DNA of 64,000 nucleotides from Mucilaginibacter robiniae (GCF_012849215.1 NZ_CP051682.1:2356001-2420000); one strand, 5' to 3'. Shown: positions 51,948-61,221, numbered from the stretch's first letter. Numbers and translations: made by a program. The notes: a model not told the origin generated them from the sequence alone.

Positions 51948-52445
51948 ATGTCACTTTTAAAAACTTTCTTGAAAGAACTAGCGCACGAAGCCCAAACCAC
52001 CCGTAAATTTTTGGAACGCGTACCTAATGATCAATTCGATTGGCAACCGCACCCGAAAAGCATGACCATTAAAAGGCTAACTACCCACATCACCGATTTG
52101 CCTAACTGGATTACTATGAGCCTAACTACCGACGAGCTGGATTTTAACAACACCAACTGGCAGGAAGCGGTATTGAACAGCTCGGCTGAATTACTGGCTA
52201 ATTTTGAAAAAGCGGTACAAAGCGGCACGCAAAGCCTGGAGCAAGCAAAAGAAGAAACGCTGGATGAACCTTGGGTACTCAGACAAGGCGACGAGATCTT
52301 CATGACCTGTACAAAAGGTGAAATGGCTCGTACGGCACTGAACCAGATTGTACACCATCGGGCTCAATTAGGCGTTTACCTGCGTTTGCTTAATATTCCT
52401 ATCCCTGGCAGCTACGGCCCAAGTGCTGATGAGCAGGGATTTTAG
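51948..52445 (+). CDS. DinB family protein
   Basis: A 165-residue four-helix protein of the DinB/YfiT type. Expected metal-binding histidines occur in the first helix pair (RLTTHITDLPNWI) and the late helix (LNQIVHHRAQLGVYLRLL). FDWQPHPKSMTIKRL is a family landmark. Related proteins are metal-dependent thiol transferases or damage-induced proteins of unclear substrate. It follows the WYL regulator on the same strand with a 72-bp gap that may hold its own promoter. Confidence 0.93.
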   Translation: MSLLKTFLKELAHEAQTTRKFLERVPNDQFDWQPHPKSMTIKRLTTHITDLPNWITMSLTTDELDFNNTNWQEAVLNSSAELLANFEKAVQSGTQSLEQAKEETLDEPWVLRQGDEIFMTCTKGEMARTALNQIVHHRAQLGVYLRLLNIPIPGSYGPSADEQGF

Positions 52446-52533
52446 CAAGATGAATTTTAAGTTAGGGCATATAGGGCAAATGAATGCCATTATGCCCTAG
52501 CTTTCTAATTTTTAGATTATACCGGTATTTAAA

Positions 52534-52541
52534 TACTTTTG
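52534..52541 (+). promoter_or_regulatory. -7 element of the dehydrogenase gene
   Basis: TACTTTTG is an exact match to TAnnTTTG. It lies 22 bp before the TTG start at 52564, giving a leader of about 15 nt. The -33 element is weak (TTTAG at 52511). Confidence 0.45.
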
Positions 52542-52563
52542 CCTTCAAATTAATTCACCTGAT

Positions 52564-53499
52564 TTGAAGAATAACATCCTCATTGTCGACGATCTGCATC
52601 CCATTTTTATAGAGCAAGTGGAAGCCGTAGGCTACCAGTGCGATTATCAACCTTTGCTTAAGCTGGAGCAGGTAATGCCTATTATTGGTAATTACGAAGG
52701 CTTGGTAATTCGCTCTAAATTTCAGGTAAGCCGTGAGGTAATTGATGCTGCTACCAACCTGCGCTTTATTGCCCGGGCAGGTGCCGGTATGGATAATATT
52801 GATGAAGATTATGCCCGGCAAAAAGGCATTATGCTGATAAATGCCCCAGAAGGCAACCGGGATGCAGTTGGCGAACACGCTATGGGCTTGCTCCTATCAC
52901 TCATGAATCACTTGAACCGGGGCGATGCTGAAGTGCGTGCCGGCTTGTGGCAGCGCGAAGCCAACCGGGGCCACGAACTAAAAGGCCGAACCATAGGTAT
53001 TATTGGTTATGGTAATATGGGGCAAACCTTTGCCCGCAAACTGCAAGGTTTTGAGGTAAACGTTATTGCTTACGATAAATATAAAACCAACTTTAGTGAT
53101 GCGTATGCTCGCGAGGCCAGCCTGGAAGAAATTGTACAGCATACCGACGTGTTAAGCCTTCACGTACCGCTTACTACCGAAACCAATAGTTTGGTGAATG
53201 ATGAATTTCTATCCGCCTTTAATAAGCCTATTTATTTGCTGAATACATCACGCGGTAAGGTGGTGCAAACACAGGCCGTGCTGAATGGCATACGGAATGA
53301 GAGAATTTTGGGAGCGGGATTGGATGTGCTGGAAGTAGAAAAGTTTCCGGCCTTGGGTGAGCAAAGCTGGTTTGAAGAACTGCGGCAATCGGGTAAGGTA
53401 ATATTGAGCCCGCATGTGGCCGGCTGGACTTTTGAATCGTACCGGAAAATAAGCGAGGTAATGGCGGAGAAAATAAAAAATTTGGATTATAAAATTTAA
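52564..53499 (+). CDS. D-isomer 2-hydroxyacid dehydrogenase (phosphoglycerate dehydrogenase-like)
   Basis: A 311-residue NAD-dependent enzyme with a TTG start (no ATG in frame nearby). The substrate-binding part has LRFIARAGAGMDNID. The NAD fold carries TIGIIGYGNMGQTFA (GxGxxG) with Asp in VIAYDKY. The catalytic Arg is in LLNTSRGKVVQ, the Glu in LDVLEVEKFP, and the His in VILSPHVAGWT. It lacks the ACT domain of full SerA. It could make 3-phosphohydroxypyruvate for serine or reduce another 2-keto acid; the context does not decide. A strong terminator follows. Confidence 0.92.
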   Translation: MKNNILIVDDLHPIFIEQVEAVGYQCDYQPLLKLEQVMPIIGNYEGLVIRSKFQVSREVIDAATNLRFIARAGAGMDNIDEDYARQKGIMLINAPEGNRDAVGEHAMGLLLSLMNHLNRGDAEVRAGLWQREANRGHELKGRTIGIIGYGNMGQTFARKLQGFEVNVIAYDKYKTNFSDAYAREASLEEIVQHTDVLSLHVPLTTETNSLVNDEFLSAFNKPIYLLNTSRGKVVQTQAVLNGIRNERILGAGLDVLEVEKFPALGEQSWFEELRQSGKVILSPHVAGWTFESYRKISEVMAEKIKNLDYKI

Positions 53500-53521
53500 A
53501 CTTCTTATCTTCGTTTTATAC

Positions 53522-53568
53522 CAAACAAGACTATGATGGCACTGGCTCACATAGTCTTGTTTGTTTTT
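53522..53568 (+). terminator. Intrinsic terminator after the dehydrogenase gene
   Basis: A 14-bp perfect stem (CAAACAAGACTATG / CATAGTCTTGTTTG) with a 14-nt loop is followed by five T. Confidence 0.85.
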
Positions 53569-53665
53569 AGTAGCTGTCGCGTCCTTTCTTAACAACAGGA
53601 AGGGCGGTTTTTTTTGATAGCTGATGAAGGCAAGAACATTTATTGAAAAAACTTAATAGTGCGTT

Positions 53666-54139
53666 ATGGCAGAGGTTGCATACTACACCAAAGATGGTTT
53701 AGAAAAGTTAAAAGAAGAATTACAGCAGTTAAAAACTACGGGCCGGGCCAACATAGCTAAAGCTATTGCTGAAGCTCGTGATAAAGGTGATTTATCGGAA
53801 AATGCCGAGTATGATGCGGCTAAAGAAGCGCAAGGTCATCATGAAACCAAAATAGCCAAAATGGAAGAGCTGCTGGCGAATGCCCGCTTGCTGGATGAAT
53901 CAAAAATTGATACTTCAAAGGTGCTGGCTTTATCGAAAGTGAAGATTAAAAATGTGAAAAACGGTGCTACCATGACTTACCAACTGGTATCTGAAAGTGA
54001 AGCCGATTTAAAAGCGGGTAAAATCTCTGTAAGCTCACCTATTGCCAAAGGCCTGCTGGGCAAAAAAGTAGGCGATAAAACCGAAATTATGGTACCTGCC
54101 GGTAAAATGGAGTTTGAAATTTTAGAAATAAGCAGATAG
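53666..54139 (+). CDS. greA: Transcription elongation factor GreA
   Basis: A 157-residue factor that enters the RNA polymerase secondary channel and stimulates cleavage of backtracked transcripts. The N-terminal coiled coil (about 10-75) has YYTKDGLEKLKEELQQLK and the acidic tip DKGDLSENAEYDAAKEAQG with the two catalytic acids. The C-terminal FKBP-like domain (about 82-157) has SPIAKGLLGKKVGDKTEI. Full length. It is monocistronic or loosely coupled to the HIT gene (114-bp gap), a neighbour pair seen in other Bacteroidota. Confidence 0.97.
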   Translation: MAEVAYYTKDGLEKLKEELQQLKTTGRANIAKAIAEARDKGDLSENAEYDAAKEAQGHHETKIAKMEELLANARLLDESKIDTSKVLALSKVKIKNVKNGATMTYQLVSESEADLKAGKISVSSPIAKGLLGKKVGDKTEIMVPAGKMEFEILEISR

Positions 54140-54253
54140 CACATCGTTACTGATAATTGAGTTACTAAGTTATTATCTTGATGTTTAATGCGAGATAAAG
54201 CTTTAAGGTGTTACTCAATTACTTTATATACTTAATAAATCAATAACAAATCC

Positions 54254-54661
54254 ATGACAACTATTTTCTCAAAAATCGTTTCGGGCGAGATACCGGCTTA
54301 TAAAGTAGCCGAAAGTTTAGATTACCTGGCTTTTCTGGACATTAGTCCACTGGCTGAAGGGCACGTGCTGGTGATCCCGAAAACAGAAGTAGATTATATA
54401 TTTGATCTGGATGATGACCTGTATACCGGCTTACAACTATTTGCAAAAATTGTAGCCGCCGGTATAAAAGCCGCTATACCCTGCCGCAAAGTGGGTGTTG
54501 CGGTAATTGGTTTGGAAGTGCCTCACGCGCACATTCACCTGATACCCATGAACAAAGTGGACGATCTGAATTTTGCCCGTCCTAAACTAAGCTTTACGCC
54601 CGAACAGCTGGAAGCTACAGCCGAGAAAATTAAGGTCGCCATCCGTACCGTTGAAGATTAA
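54254..54661 (+). CDS. HIT family protein (histidine triad hydrolase)
   Basis: A 135-residue protein with the start TIFSKIVSGEIPAYKV and the catalytic histidine triad PHAHIHLIP. The central EGHVLVIPKTEVDYIFDL is also typical. HIT enzymes hydrolyse nucleoside phosphoramidates or related purine nucleotides. It is cytoplasmic. Adjacent to greA on the same strand and followed by a terminator. Confidence 0.95.
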   Translation: MTTIFSKIVSGEIPAYKVAESLDYLAFLDISPLAEGHVLVIPKTEVDYIFDLDDDLYTGLQLFAKIVAAGIKAAIPCRKVGVAVIGLEVPHAHIHLIPMNKVDDLNFARPKLSFTPEQLEATAEKIKVAIRTVED

Positions 54662-54732
54662 AATAAGGCTTACCTCCTGCTTTAAAACAGGAGTGTAAAC
54701 AGCTAAAAAATTAAACTCCGTAAAGGAGTAAG

Positions 54733-54761
54733 AAAGACTGCTGTATAAGCGGTCTTTTTTT
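54733..54761 (+). terminator. Intrinsic terminator after the HIT gene
   Basis: A stem of AAAGACTGC paired with GCGGTCTTT, with one mismatch and a short loop, runs into a T tract. A second small hairpin (CTCCTG / CAGGAG, 54674-54693) precedes it. Confidence 0.65.
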
Positions 54762-54823
54762 ATGCAGATACAAACCAATAGTGCGGGTTCGGGTTATACT
54801 CAAAATACATCTATTTAACTATT

Positions 54824-55321
54824 ATGAAAAAGTATGCTTTATTAATGGTGCTGAGTGCTTTTATAGCCACGTTTGCACATGCACAAACAACAGATACCGT
54901 AACCACCAACTTTGTTAAAAATGCGGCTTTAGGTGGTATGAAAGAAGTTGCTGCCGGCAAACTGGCTGAACAAAAAGGAACCAGCGCCAGTGTAAAAGCT
55001 TTCGGTAAGCAAATGATAACCGATCATACTATGGCGAATGAAAAGTTGGCTAAAATTGCTAAATCAAAAGGCTATATGGTGCCTAAAACAACTCCACCAG
55101 CTAGCCCGCTATTAACTAAAACCAGTGGCGCCATGTTCGACAAAAATTATGTAACCATGATGATTGCCGACCATAAACAAACTATTGCCATTTTTGAAAA
55201 AGCATCAACCCAATCAAAAGATGCTGATATCAAAGCTTTTGCTACACAAACTTTGCCTAAGCTGAAACATCACTTAAGCATGGTTGAATCTATTGCCAGC
55301 AGTATGAAGCTGAAAATGTAA
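54824..55321 (+). CDS. Secreted DUF4142 protein
   Basis: A 165-residue protein with a signal peptide ending near AHAQT (residue 21). The remainder is a helical, ferritin-like DUF4142 domain with FVKNAALGGMKEVAAGKLAEQKG, VKAFGKQMITDHTMANEKL, and FDKNYVTMMIADHKQTIAIFEK, whose Asp-His pairs are family landmarks. Such periplasmic proteins are often stress-related, but the biochemical role is unproven. The IS1182 element begins 26 bp after its stop, and the element's end hairpin may now serve as its terminator. Confidence 0.92.
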   Translation: MKKYALLMVLSAFIATFAHAQTTDTVTTNFVKNAALGGMKEVAAGKLAEQKGTSASVKAFGKQMITDHTMANEKLAKIAKSKGYMVPKTTPPASPLLTKTSGAMFDKNYVTMMIADHKQTIAIFEKASTQSKDADIKAFATQTLPKLKHHLSMVESIASSMKLKM

Positions 55322-55352
55322 ATTATAGTAAGTTTAATTTGCTAAAAAGAGG

Positions 55353-55386
55353 CCGTCTCATAAGTCAAATATGAGGCGGTTTTTTA
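55353..55386 (+). terminator. Hairpin/terminator at the left IS end
   Basis: The stem CCGTCTCATA / TATGAGGCGG with one wobble pair is followed by seven T on the plus strand. It lies 31 bp after the DUF4142 stop. Confidence 0.65.
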
Positions 55387-55493
55387 TTTAGTTATGATTT
55401 TTGGTTGGAAGGTTGAGTGAAAGATGTCAGCAGCCGTTTAAGAACCGGGGGATTGATTCTAACAGGTTCTAAAAGTCTATAAAAAGCTTGTTT

Positions 55494-57020
55494 TCAGGTT
55501 TTCCATTTTCTTAGGTTATGTGCGATGGATAATAAGCCGATTTCGACCTCGGCCTTGGACATCCCTTTCAGCAGGAATCGTCTGAAGCCATGGTTATGCT
55601 TTAATTGGGCGAATACCGGTTCCACATCGGCCGGCCTTCGTTTCCTGAGGTTGATACCCTGTTCTGTATTCAACCGTTCTTTGGCTGCCTGTTTATGTTG
55701 TCTTAGGCTGTGGTTGATCTCAACGACCCGGTTACCCTGTGTAGTATGGCAAACACCACGCATCGGGCAACCTTCACAGTTCTGGGCACGGTAACGGCTG
55801 ATCAGTTGTACAAAACCAGATGAAGTGACTCGCTGACCGTTACCGATATGCGCCATCCATTGACCTATCGGACAAACAAGGTAATTCTCCGCTTCGTTAT
55901 AATGCAGGCTGTCGTTACTGAACGCTTTGATACCGTCCTTTTGTTCCTTATCGAACGTATTGTATTTGATGTAAGCCTCAATGCCTTTTCGCGCTAACAC
56001 ACCGTAGTTCTCATCCGATCCGTAGCCGGTGTCGGCAACAATGGCTTTGGGCAGGTCTTTATATAAGGCTTGGTATTGTTCAATATGGGAAGACAAGGTT
56101 TGGTAATCGGTTGAGGTTTGATGCAGGGTATAATTAAGGATGAATTGCTCCTGGGTGGATATCTGCAGGTTATAGGCCGGCTTAAGTTGTCCGTTCAGCA
56201 TATGGTCTTCCTTCATCCGCATGAAGGTGGCATCCGGGTCGGTCTTTGACATGCTGTTACGGCCGGCTAATAACTTTTCCTGCTCGTCATACCGTGCCAG
56301 GCTCTCCGGCCAGTGCTTCTTTGCGTAGTTCAGCTTTTGCTTTACTTTTTTGTCTACGTCTTCTTTATCATCTAAGGCTGCATTGATCTTTGAGATGGTT
56401 TCCTTTACTTTCTCCGGGTTGATCTCACTATATTCCAAGGGCGCTGTATCTTTTAGTTCTTCGGCGGCAATGCTTTGCGCATAACCCCACAGTTCATCAA
56501 GCTGGGCTTTCATCTTATCTTTATTCGCCTTGATGTTTTTGCCCCATACGAAGGTGTACTTGTTCGCCGCTGATTCGATCTTGGTACCATCAGTAAAAAC
56601 GGCTTCTTTCAAGGATACGATACCTTCCTGCTCGAGCAGCAACACGATTTGTGAGAAGATCTGCTTTAAGACGCCTGACAACTTCTCGCTGCGAAAACGG
56701 TTGATGGTGTTGTGGTCGGGCTTTTTCATCCCTAAAAGCCACATGAAGTGTACGTTCTGCGCGGCCTGTTCTTCCAGTTTGCGTGAGGAATAAGTATTGG
56801 TCAGATAGCCGTAAACCAGCAGCTTCAGCATCAGCCGGGGATGGAAACTTGACGCCCCGCCGCCTTTGTACTTCCGGTTGATCGGTTTGACATCTACCGT
56901 GTCCACGACCTGTTTAACGATACGGACCGGATGACCTGTCGGTACCAGTTCCTCCAGTTTGTACGGTAAAAACGTTAACTGGTCTGGATCATATTCCTTA
57001 AAGACTATCTTGCCTCCCAT
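55494..57020 (-). CDS. IS1182 family transposase
   Basis: A 508-residue DDE transposase. The N-terminal DUF772 region reads FLPYKLEELVPTGHPVRIV and FHPRLMLKLLVYGYLTNTYSSRKLE. The catalytic acids are predicted in VFTDGTKIES, IVADTGYGSDENY and PADVEPVFAQLKHNHG. Cysteines in QNCEGCPMRGVCHTTQGNR form the zinc-like cluster seen in this family. Full length with no frameshift, so it is potentially active. Confidence 0.95.
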   Translation of the reverse strand: MGGKIVFKEYDPDQLTFLPYKLEELVPTGHPVRIVKQVVDTVDVKPINRKYKGGGASSFHPRLMLKLLVYGYLTNTYSSRKLEEQAAQNVHFMWLLGMKKPDHNTINRFRSEKLSGVLKQIFSQIVLLLEQEGIVSLKEAVFTDGTKIESAANKYTFVWGKNIKANKDKMKAQLDELWGYAQSIAAEELKDTAPLEYSEINPEKVKETISKINAALDDKEDVDKKVKQKLNYAKKHWPESLARYDEQEKLLAGRNSMSKTDPDATFMRMKEDHMLNGQLKPAYNLQISTQEQFILNYTLHQTSTDYQTLSSHIEQYQALYKDLPKAIVADTGYGSDENYGVLARKGIEAYIKYNTFDKEQKDGIKAFSNDSLHYNEAENYLVCPIGQWMAHIGNGQRVTSSGFVQLISRYRAQNCEGCPMRGVCHTTQGNRVVEINHSLRQHKQAAKERLNTEQGINLRKRRPADVEPVFAQLKHNHGFRRFLLKGMSKAEVEIGLLSIAHNLRKWKT

Positions 57021-57053
57021 GCCTTTAAGATACCAAAAATATCCTAAAACAAT

Positions 57054-57082
57054 AAGAGGCTGCCCTTTTGAGACAGCCTCTT
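57054..57082. terminator. Hairpin at the right IS end
   Basis: AAGAGGCTG pairs with CAGCCTCTT around an 11-nt loop. It lies between the transposase gene start and the 3' end of the phosphohexomutase gene, within the terminal inverted repeat. Confidence 0.55.
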
Positions 57083-57111
57083 GTTATTTAAAACATACAA
57101 GATTTTTCAGC

Positions 57112-58848
57112 TTATACGCCTAAATCCTGCATAATGGTGTCAATTTTAGCTTCCAGCTGCTTTTCGGTTTCGTGGTAAGCTTCTCTGCTTTTCAGTTCAC
57201 CCTTTACGCTGCAATAGAATTTGATTTTAGGTTCGGTACCTGATGGGCGGGCAGAAATAATGCTGCCATCTTCGGTAACGAACTGTAGCACGTCTGATTT
57301 TGGCAACTCAATAGGTTGGGTACTATTGGTATTTAAATCAGTTTCTACGCGTTTCTCATAATCTTTCAGTACCACCACTTTTGAACCACCTAAAGTTACC
57401 GGCGGGTTGTTGCGGAACTTTTCAATCATGGCTACAATTTCTTCAGCGCCGCTTTTACCTTTTTTGGTAATTGAAATCAGCTTTTCTTTATAGAAACCAT
57501 ATTTCAGGTAAGTATCTTCTAACGCCTCAAACAAGCTGCTGCCTTTATCTTTATAGAAGGCGGTCATTTCGGCAATAAACGCGCTGGATACAATAGCATC
57601 CTTATCACGCACAAACTCGCCAATCAGATAACCATAGCTTTCTTCGCCACCGGCAATAAAGGTTTGTTTGCCCTCAAATTGGGTCATCAGCTCGCCAATG
57701 TATTTAAAGCCAGTTAAAGTATTATAGCATTTTACATTTTTTTCTTCAGCAATGGCATCCATCAGGTACGAGGTTACAATGGTTTTTACAATGTACTCGT
57801 TACCGGTTAGCTTGCCTTTTTCCTGCCATGCAGTAAGCATGTAGTTAATTAAAAGGCTACCGGTTTGGTTACCATTCAGCAAAACAAACTCGCCTTCTGC
57901 ATTTTTTACGGCAATACCTACGCGATCGCAGTCAGGGTCGGTAGCCAATACTAAGTCGGCATCTACTTCCTGCGCTTTTTTCAGAGCCAGTGTTAAGGCT
58001 TCTTTTTCTTCAGGGTTCGGGTAAACTACCGTTGGGAAATTACCATCAGGCTTAACTTGCTCTTCTACCAAAATCACGTTTTCAAAACCGAATCTCTCCA
58101 GTGCTTTAGGCACCATGGTAATTCCGGTTCCGTGTATAGAGGAGTAAACAACTTTTAAATCTTTTTGGCGCTGAATAGCTTCTGGAGATACCGATAAGCC
58201 GGTAATTTTTTCCAGATACAGCTCGTCCATTTCTTCGCCAATCAGCTCTACGTTCTCTTGGTTACGGGTAAAGTTAACCATGCTGATGTCCGTGATTTTA
58301 GCCACCTCATCCATCACGGCCTTATCATGCGGTGATACAAACTGGCCGCCATCAGCACCATAAGCTTTATAACCATTATATTCTTTTGGGTTATGTGAAG
58401 CAGTCAGCATTACACCGCTTTTGCAACCCAGTTGACGGATAGCAAAAGAAAGCTCCGGTGTAGGGCGCAGCTCTTTAAAGAAATATACATGAATACCATT
58501 GGCCGAAAAAACATCGGCAGTAATGCCGGCAAACAAATCAGAGTTGTTGCGGCTATCGTGTGCAATAGCTACTTTAACTTGCTCATTCGGGTAGGTTTTT
58601 TTCAGGTAATTAGCTAAACCCTGCGTAGCAGCACCAATCGTATATTTGTTAATCCGGTTAGTACCTGGCCCCATGGTGCCACGAAGGCCGCCCGTTCCAA
58701 ATTCCAGATCTCTGTAAAACGAATCCGTCAGTTCCGTATATGCTTTCTCGTCTATTAACTTTTGGATAGCTTGCTTAACATCAGCATCATAATTCCCCTG
58801 AAGCCATACATTTGCCTTCTGAAGAATAGTTGGATCTAATTCCTGCAT
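57112..58848 (-). CDS. Phospho-sugar mutase (phosphoglucomutase/phosphomannomutase)
   Basis: A 578-residue alpha-D-phosphohexomutase. The catalytic phosphoserine is Ser151 in VMLTASHNPKEYNGYKAYG. The magnesium loop is DPDCDRVG, the sugar-binding loop GGEESYGYLIG, and the phosphate-binding loop RPSGTEPKIKFYCS near the C-terminus. The early FGTGGLRGTMGPGTNRIN is also diagnostic. The length fits the PgcA/Pgm2 group, which converts glucose-6-phosphate and glucose-1-phosphate, and often handles other hexoses. Monocistronic; its 3' end is 30 bp from the IS. Confidence 0.95.
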   Translation of the reverse strand: MQELDPTILQKANVWLQGNYDADVKQAIQKLIDEKAYTELTDSFYRDLEFGTGGLRGTMGPGTNRINKYTIGAATQGLANYLKKTYPNEQVKVAIAHDSRNNSDLFAGITADVFSANGIHVYFFKELRPTPELSFAIRQLGCKSGVMLTASHNPKEYNGYKAYGADGGQFVSPHDKAVMDEVAKITDISMVNFTRNQENVELIGEEMDELYLEKITGLSVSPEAIQRQKDLKVVYSSIHGTGITMVPKALERFGFENVILVEEQVKPDGNFPTVVYPNPEEKEALTLALKKAQEVDADLVLATDPDCDRVGIAVKNAEGEFVLLNGNQTGSLLINYMLTAWQEKGKLTGNEYIVKTIVTSYLMDAIAEEKNVKCYNTLTGFKYIGELMTQFEGKQTFIAGGEESYGYLIGEFVRDKDAIVSSAFIAEMTAFYKDKGSSLFEALEDTYLKYGFYKEKLISITKKGKSGAEEIVAMIEKFRNNPPVTLGGSKVVVLKDYEKRVETDLNTNSTQPIELPKSDVLQFVTEDGSIISARPSGTEPKIKFYCSVKGELKSREAYHETEKQLEAKIDTIMQDLGV

Positions 58849-58984
58849 AGGTATAATAATTTTTAGTTTTTCAATAAAGCGGAAGTACTTTTCAAATCAA
58901 ATATGATAATAAAAAGTTGTTCCCGTCAAAGGTGTGACTTATTTAGTGTACAATTTCACACAACATTAATTTACTCGAAATGTG

Positions 58985-59797
58985 TTATTTACTTTCCTGC
59001 AACTTAGCTAATGATTTACGGTAGGTTTTGCCCAACTGCCCAACAATAAACTTTTTAGGCATCAGCTTCATAAATGCACCACCTATACGGTTAAGCGCTC
59101 CTGGTACATGGTTATATTTACGCTGCTGTAAAGCGTCTAAGCCTTCGTGGGCAGCCTGTGCAACCGGCATTAGCCAGCCCTTTAAATCATTAAACTTTTC
59201 ACCTTCGGTCATTTCGGTAGCAATGCCACCGGGCGCGTATACGGTTAATGATAGCTGCGGGTTTGTAATTTCAAGCGCCAGCGCATTTACAAAGCTCATA
59301 ATAAATGCCTTGGTGCCCGAGTAAACCGCCTGGTAAGGCACCGGAAACAACGCCGCCATGCTCGAAACCACCATAATACCACCTTCGCGGCCGGGTTGTT
59401 CAAAATGCTTAACCAGTTCGGTGGTCAAGCGTACCACGCTTACTACGTTAGTTTGCAGCAAACGTTCAAAATCACCAGCAGGCATGTCGGCATGAGGGCC
59501 AAAAAAGGTTACGCCTGCGTTTAAAATAGCACCGTACAGTTGCTGCCCGTTCAGGCTTTCCTGCAACAAACGGTCAATATCCTCAGGTACCGATAAATCA
59601 GCTACTACTACTTTTACCTGCACACCTGCCTGCTGTTCCAGTTCTGTTTTCAGCTGGTTCAGCTTATCAGCACGGCGGGCAGCCACAATCAGGTTGGCTT
59701 TGTATTTACGGGCCAGCTGCTGTGCCATCTCATAGCCCAAACCGGATGAGGCTCCGGTTACTAAAATCCATTTTTGGTTAAAATTAAGCGCATTCAC
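58985..59797 (-). CDS. SDR family oxidoreductase
   Basis: A 270-residue classical short-chain dehydrogenase. The cofactor motif is TGASSGLG (14-21) with Arg41/Arg42 in AARRAD, favouring NADP. NAGV is at 93-96, the catalytic Ser145/146 in VVSSMAAL, Tyr159 and Lys163 in YSGTKAF. A C-terminal extension (about 215-270) is basic and partly hydrophobic, similar to the DltE/YqjQ subgroup. The substrate is unknown. Divergent from murF (about 100-bp gap). Confidence 0.92.
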   Translation of the reverse strand: MNALNFNQKWILVTGASSGLGYEMAQQLARKYKANLIVAARRADKLNQLKTELEQQAGVQVKVVVADLSVPEDIDRLLQESLNGQQLYGAILNAGVTFFGPHADMPAGDFERLLQTNVVSVVRLTTELVKHFEQPGREGGIMVVSSMAALFPVPYQAVYSGTKAFIMSFVNALALEITNPQLSLTVYAPGGIATEMTEGEKFNDLKGWLMPVAQAAHEGLDALQQRKYNHVPGALNRIGGAFMKLMPKKFIVGQLGKTYRKSLAKLQESK

Positions 59798-59898
59798 AAA
59801 TCAAAGCTAAACTAAAAAGCGATAATTTATGGTTAACGTACTTAAATCATCCTCATAAACGTAACTATACTTATTCTTTTTCCCTTGTATATTTGTGC

Positions 59899-61209
59899 AT
59901 GACCATTGAACAACTCTACGCTACATACTTGCAACATCCTGTTATCAGTACCGATACCCGTAAAATTGCGCCAGGCAGCCTGTTCTTTGCCCTGAAAGGC
60001 GATAAGTTTGATGCCAATACGTTTGCTCAACAAGCTTTAGAAGCCGGTGCAGTTTATGTAATTATCGACAATTCGGCTTACCAAACCCAAGAGCGTTGCA
60101 TTTTAGTAGAGGATGTGCTAACCACGTTACAGGATTTGGCCCGGCACCATCGCCGGCATTTATCAATTCCGGTGATTGGCCTAACGGGCACTAATGGTAA
60201 AACCACCACCAAGGAGCTAATTAATGCCGTACTCTCGCAGCAATTTAATACGCTGGCTACGCAAGGAAACCTGAACAATCATATCGGCGTACCGCTCACT
60301 TTGCTTAGTATCAGACCTGAACATGAAATCGCTGTGATTGAAATGGGGGCCAACCACCAGAAAGAAATAGAACTGCTGTGCAGCATAGCCCAACCCACTT
60401 ACGGCTTGATTACCAATGTAGGCAAAGCGCATTTGGAAGGTTTTGGCGGGGTAGAAGGCGTAAAAAAAGGCAAAGGTGAATTGTATGATTACCTGAAAGC
60501 CAGCGGTGGCTTGGCCTTTGTTAACAGTGGCAGCTTAGACCTGATACAAATGCAGGAAAGCCGGGGCTTAGAAAATGTGGTGTACTATGGAAAGTTGTCG
60601 TTTCTAAATAAAATTTCAGGCCATATTACCGAGAATGCCCCGTATTTGGCTGTTAGCTGGTGTGTTGCAGAAAGTAACGAAGAGCAGCAAGTAACTACTC
60701 AGCTTACCGGCGAATATAACTTAGACAACGTTTTGGCAGCTATTTGCGTAGGCCATGCCTTAGAGTTAAGTGCCCAACAGATTAATGCTGGCATTGCAGG
60801 TTATCAGCCTAAAAACAATCGTTCGCAAATTGTAAAAACAACCAGCAACACGCTGATTTGTGATTATTACAATGCCAACCCCAGCAGCATGGTGGTAGCC
60901 ATTGATAACCTCCATAAAATGCAGGCCGAGCACAAGGTGATGATTTTGGGTGATATGTTTGAAATGGGTCCCGAAGCTGCTGCCGAGCACGAAGCGGTGT
61001 TAAAGGTAGCCCTGCAAGTGCCAGCCGATGCGCATATTTTTGTTGGTGAGGAGTTTTACCTGCAACAGCCCAACTACCCACAAGCTACCTTTTACCGCAG
61101 CGCTGAAGAAGCCATAGCAGACTTGCAAGCTAATGCCATTACAAATACCATAGTATTAATTAAAGGTTCGCGCGGTATGGCGCTGGAGCGGTTGGTACCT
61201 TATTTATAA
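59899..61209 (+). CDS. murF: UDP-N-acetylmuramoyl-tripeptide--D-alanyl-D-alanine ligase
   Basis: The ATG at 59899 (MTIEQLYATYLQHPVIS) is chosen over the TTG at 59893. The 436-residue Mur ligase adds D-Ala-D-Ala to the UDP-MurNAc-tripeptide, the last cytoplasmic step of peptidoglycan precursor synthesis. The N-terminal substrate domain has STDTRKIAPGSLFFALKGD, the ATP-binding loop GLTGTNGKTTTKEL, and the central domain EMGANHQKEIELL and LITNVGKAHLEGFGG. The C-terminal domain includes ILGDMFEMGPEAAAEH. A TATATTTG -7 element (59888-59895) lies so close that the transcript would be nearly leaderless. It stands apart from the usual mra/mur cluster. Confidence 0.96.
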   Translation: MTIEQLYATYLQHPVISTDTRKIAPGSLFFALKGDKFDANTFAQQALEAGAVYVIIDNSAYQTQERCILVEDVLTTLQDLARHHRRHLSIPVIGLTGTNGKTTTKELINAVLSQQFNTLATQGNLNNHIGVPLTLLSIRPEHEIAVIEMGANHQKEIELLCSIAQPTYGLITNVGKAHLEGFGGVEGVKKGKGELYDYLKASGGLAFVNSGSLDLIQMQESRGLENVVYYGKLSFLNKISGHITENAPYLAVSWCVAESNEEQQVTTQLTGEYNLDNVLAAICVGHALELSAQQINAGIAGYQPKNNRSQIVKTTSNTLICDYYNANPSSMVVAIDNLHKMQAEHKVMILGDMFEMGPEAAAEHEAVLKVALQVPADAHIFVGEEFYLQQPNYPQATFYRSAEEAIADLQANAITNTIVLIKGSRGMALERLVPYL

Positions 61210-61221
61210 AAGGTTGCTGAG

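Larger units (their letters stand above)
55347..57082 (-). mobile_element. IS1182-family insertion sequence
   Basis: The element is about 1.74 kb. Its ends are imperfect inverted repeats: AAGAGGCCGTCTCATAAG (from 55347) and, on the opposite strand from 57082, AAGAGGCTGTCTCAAAAG (16 of 18 matches). One intact transposase gene fills it. Both ends contain subterminal hairpins with T tracts (55353-55386 and 57054-57082) that could insulate the element from outside transcription. I see no clear target duplication. It separates the DUF4142 gene from the phosphohexomutase gene without breaking either. Confidence 0.88.

Noticed and set aside
55494..57020. IS1182 transposase as inactivated by frameshift
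   Set aside because: The frame is continuous for 508 residues with all catalytic acids in place.
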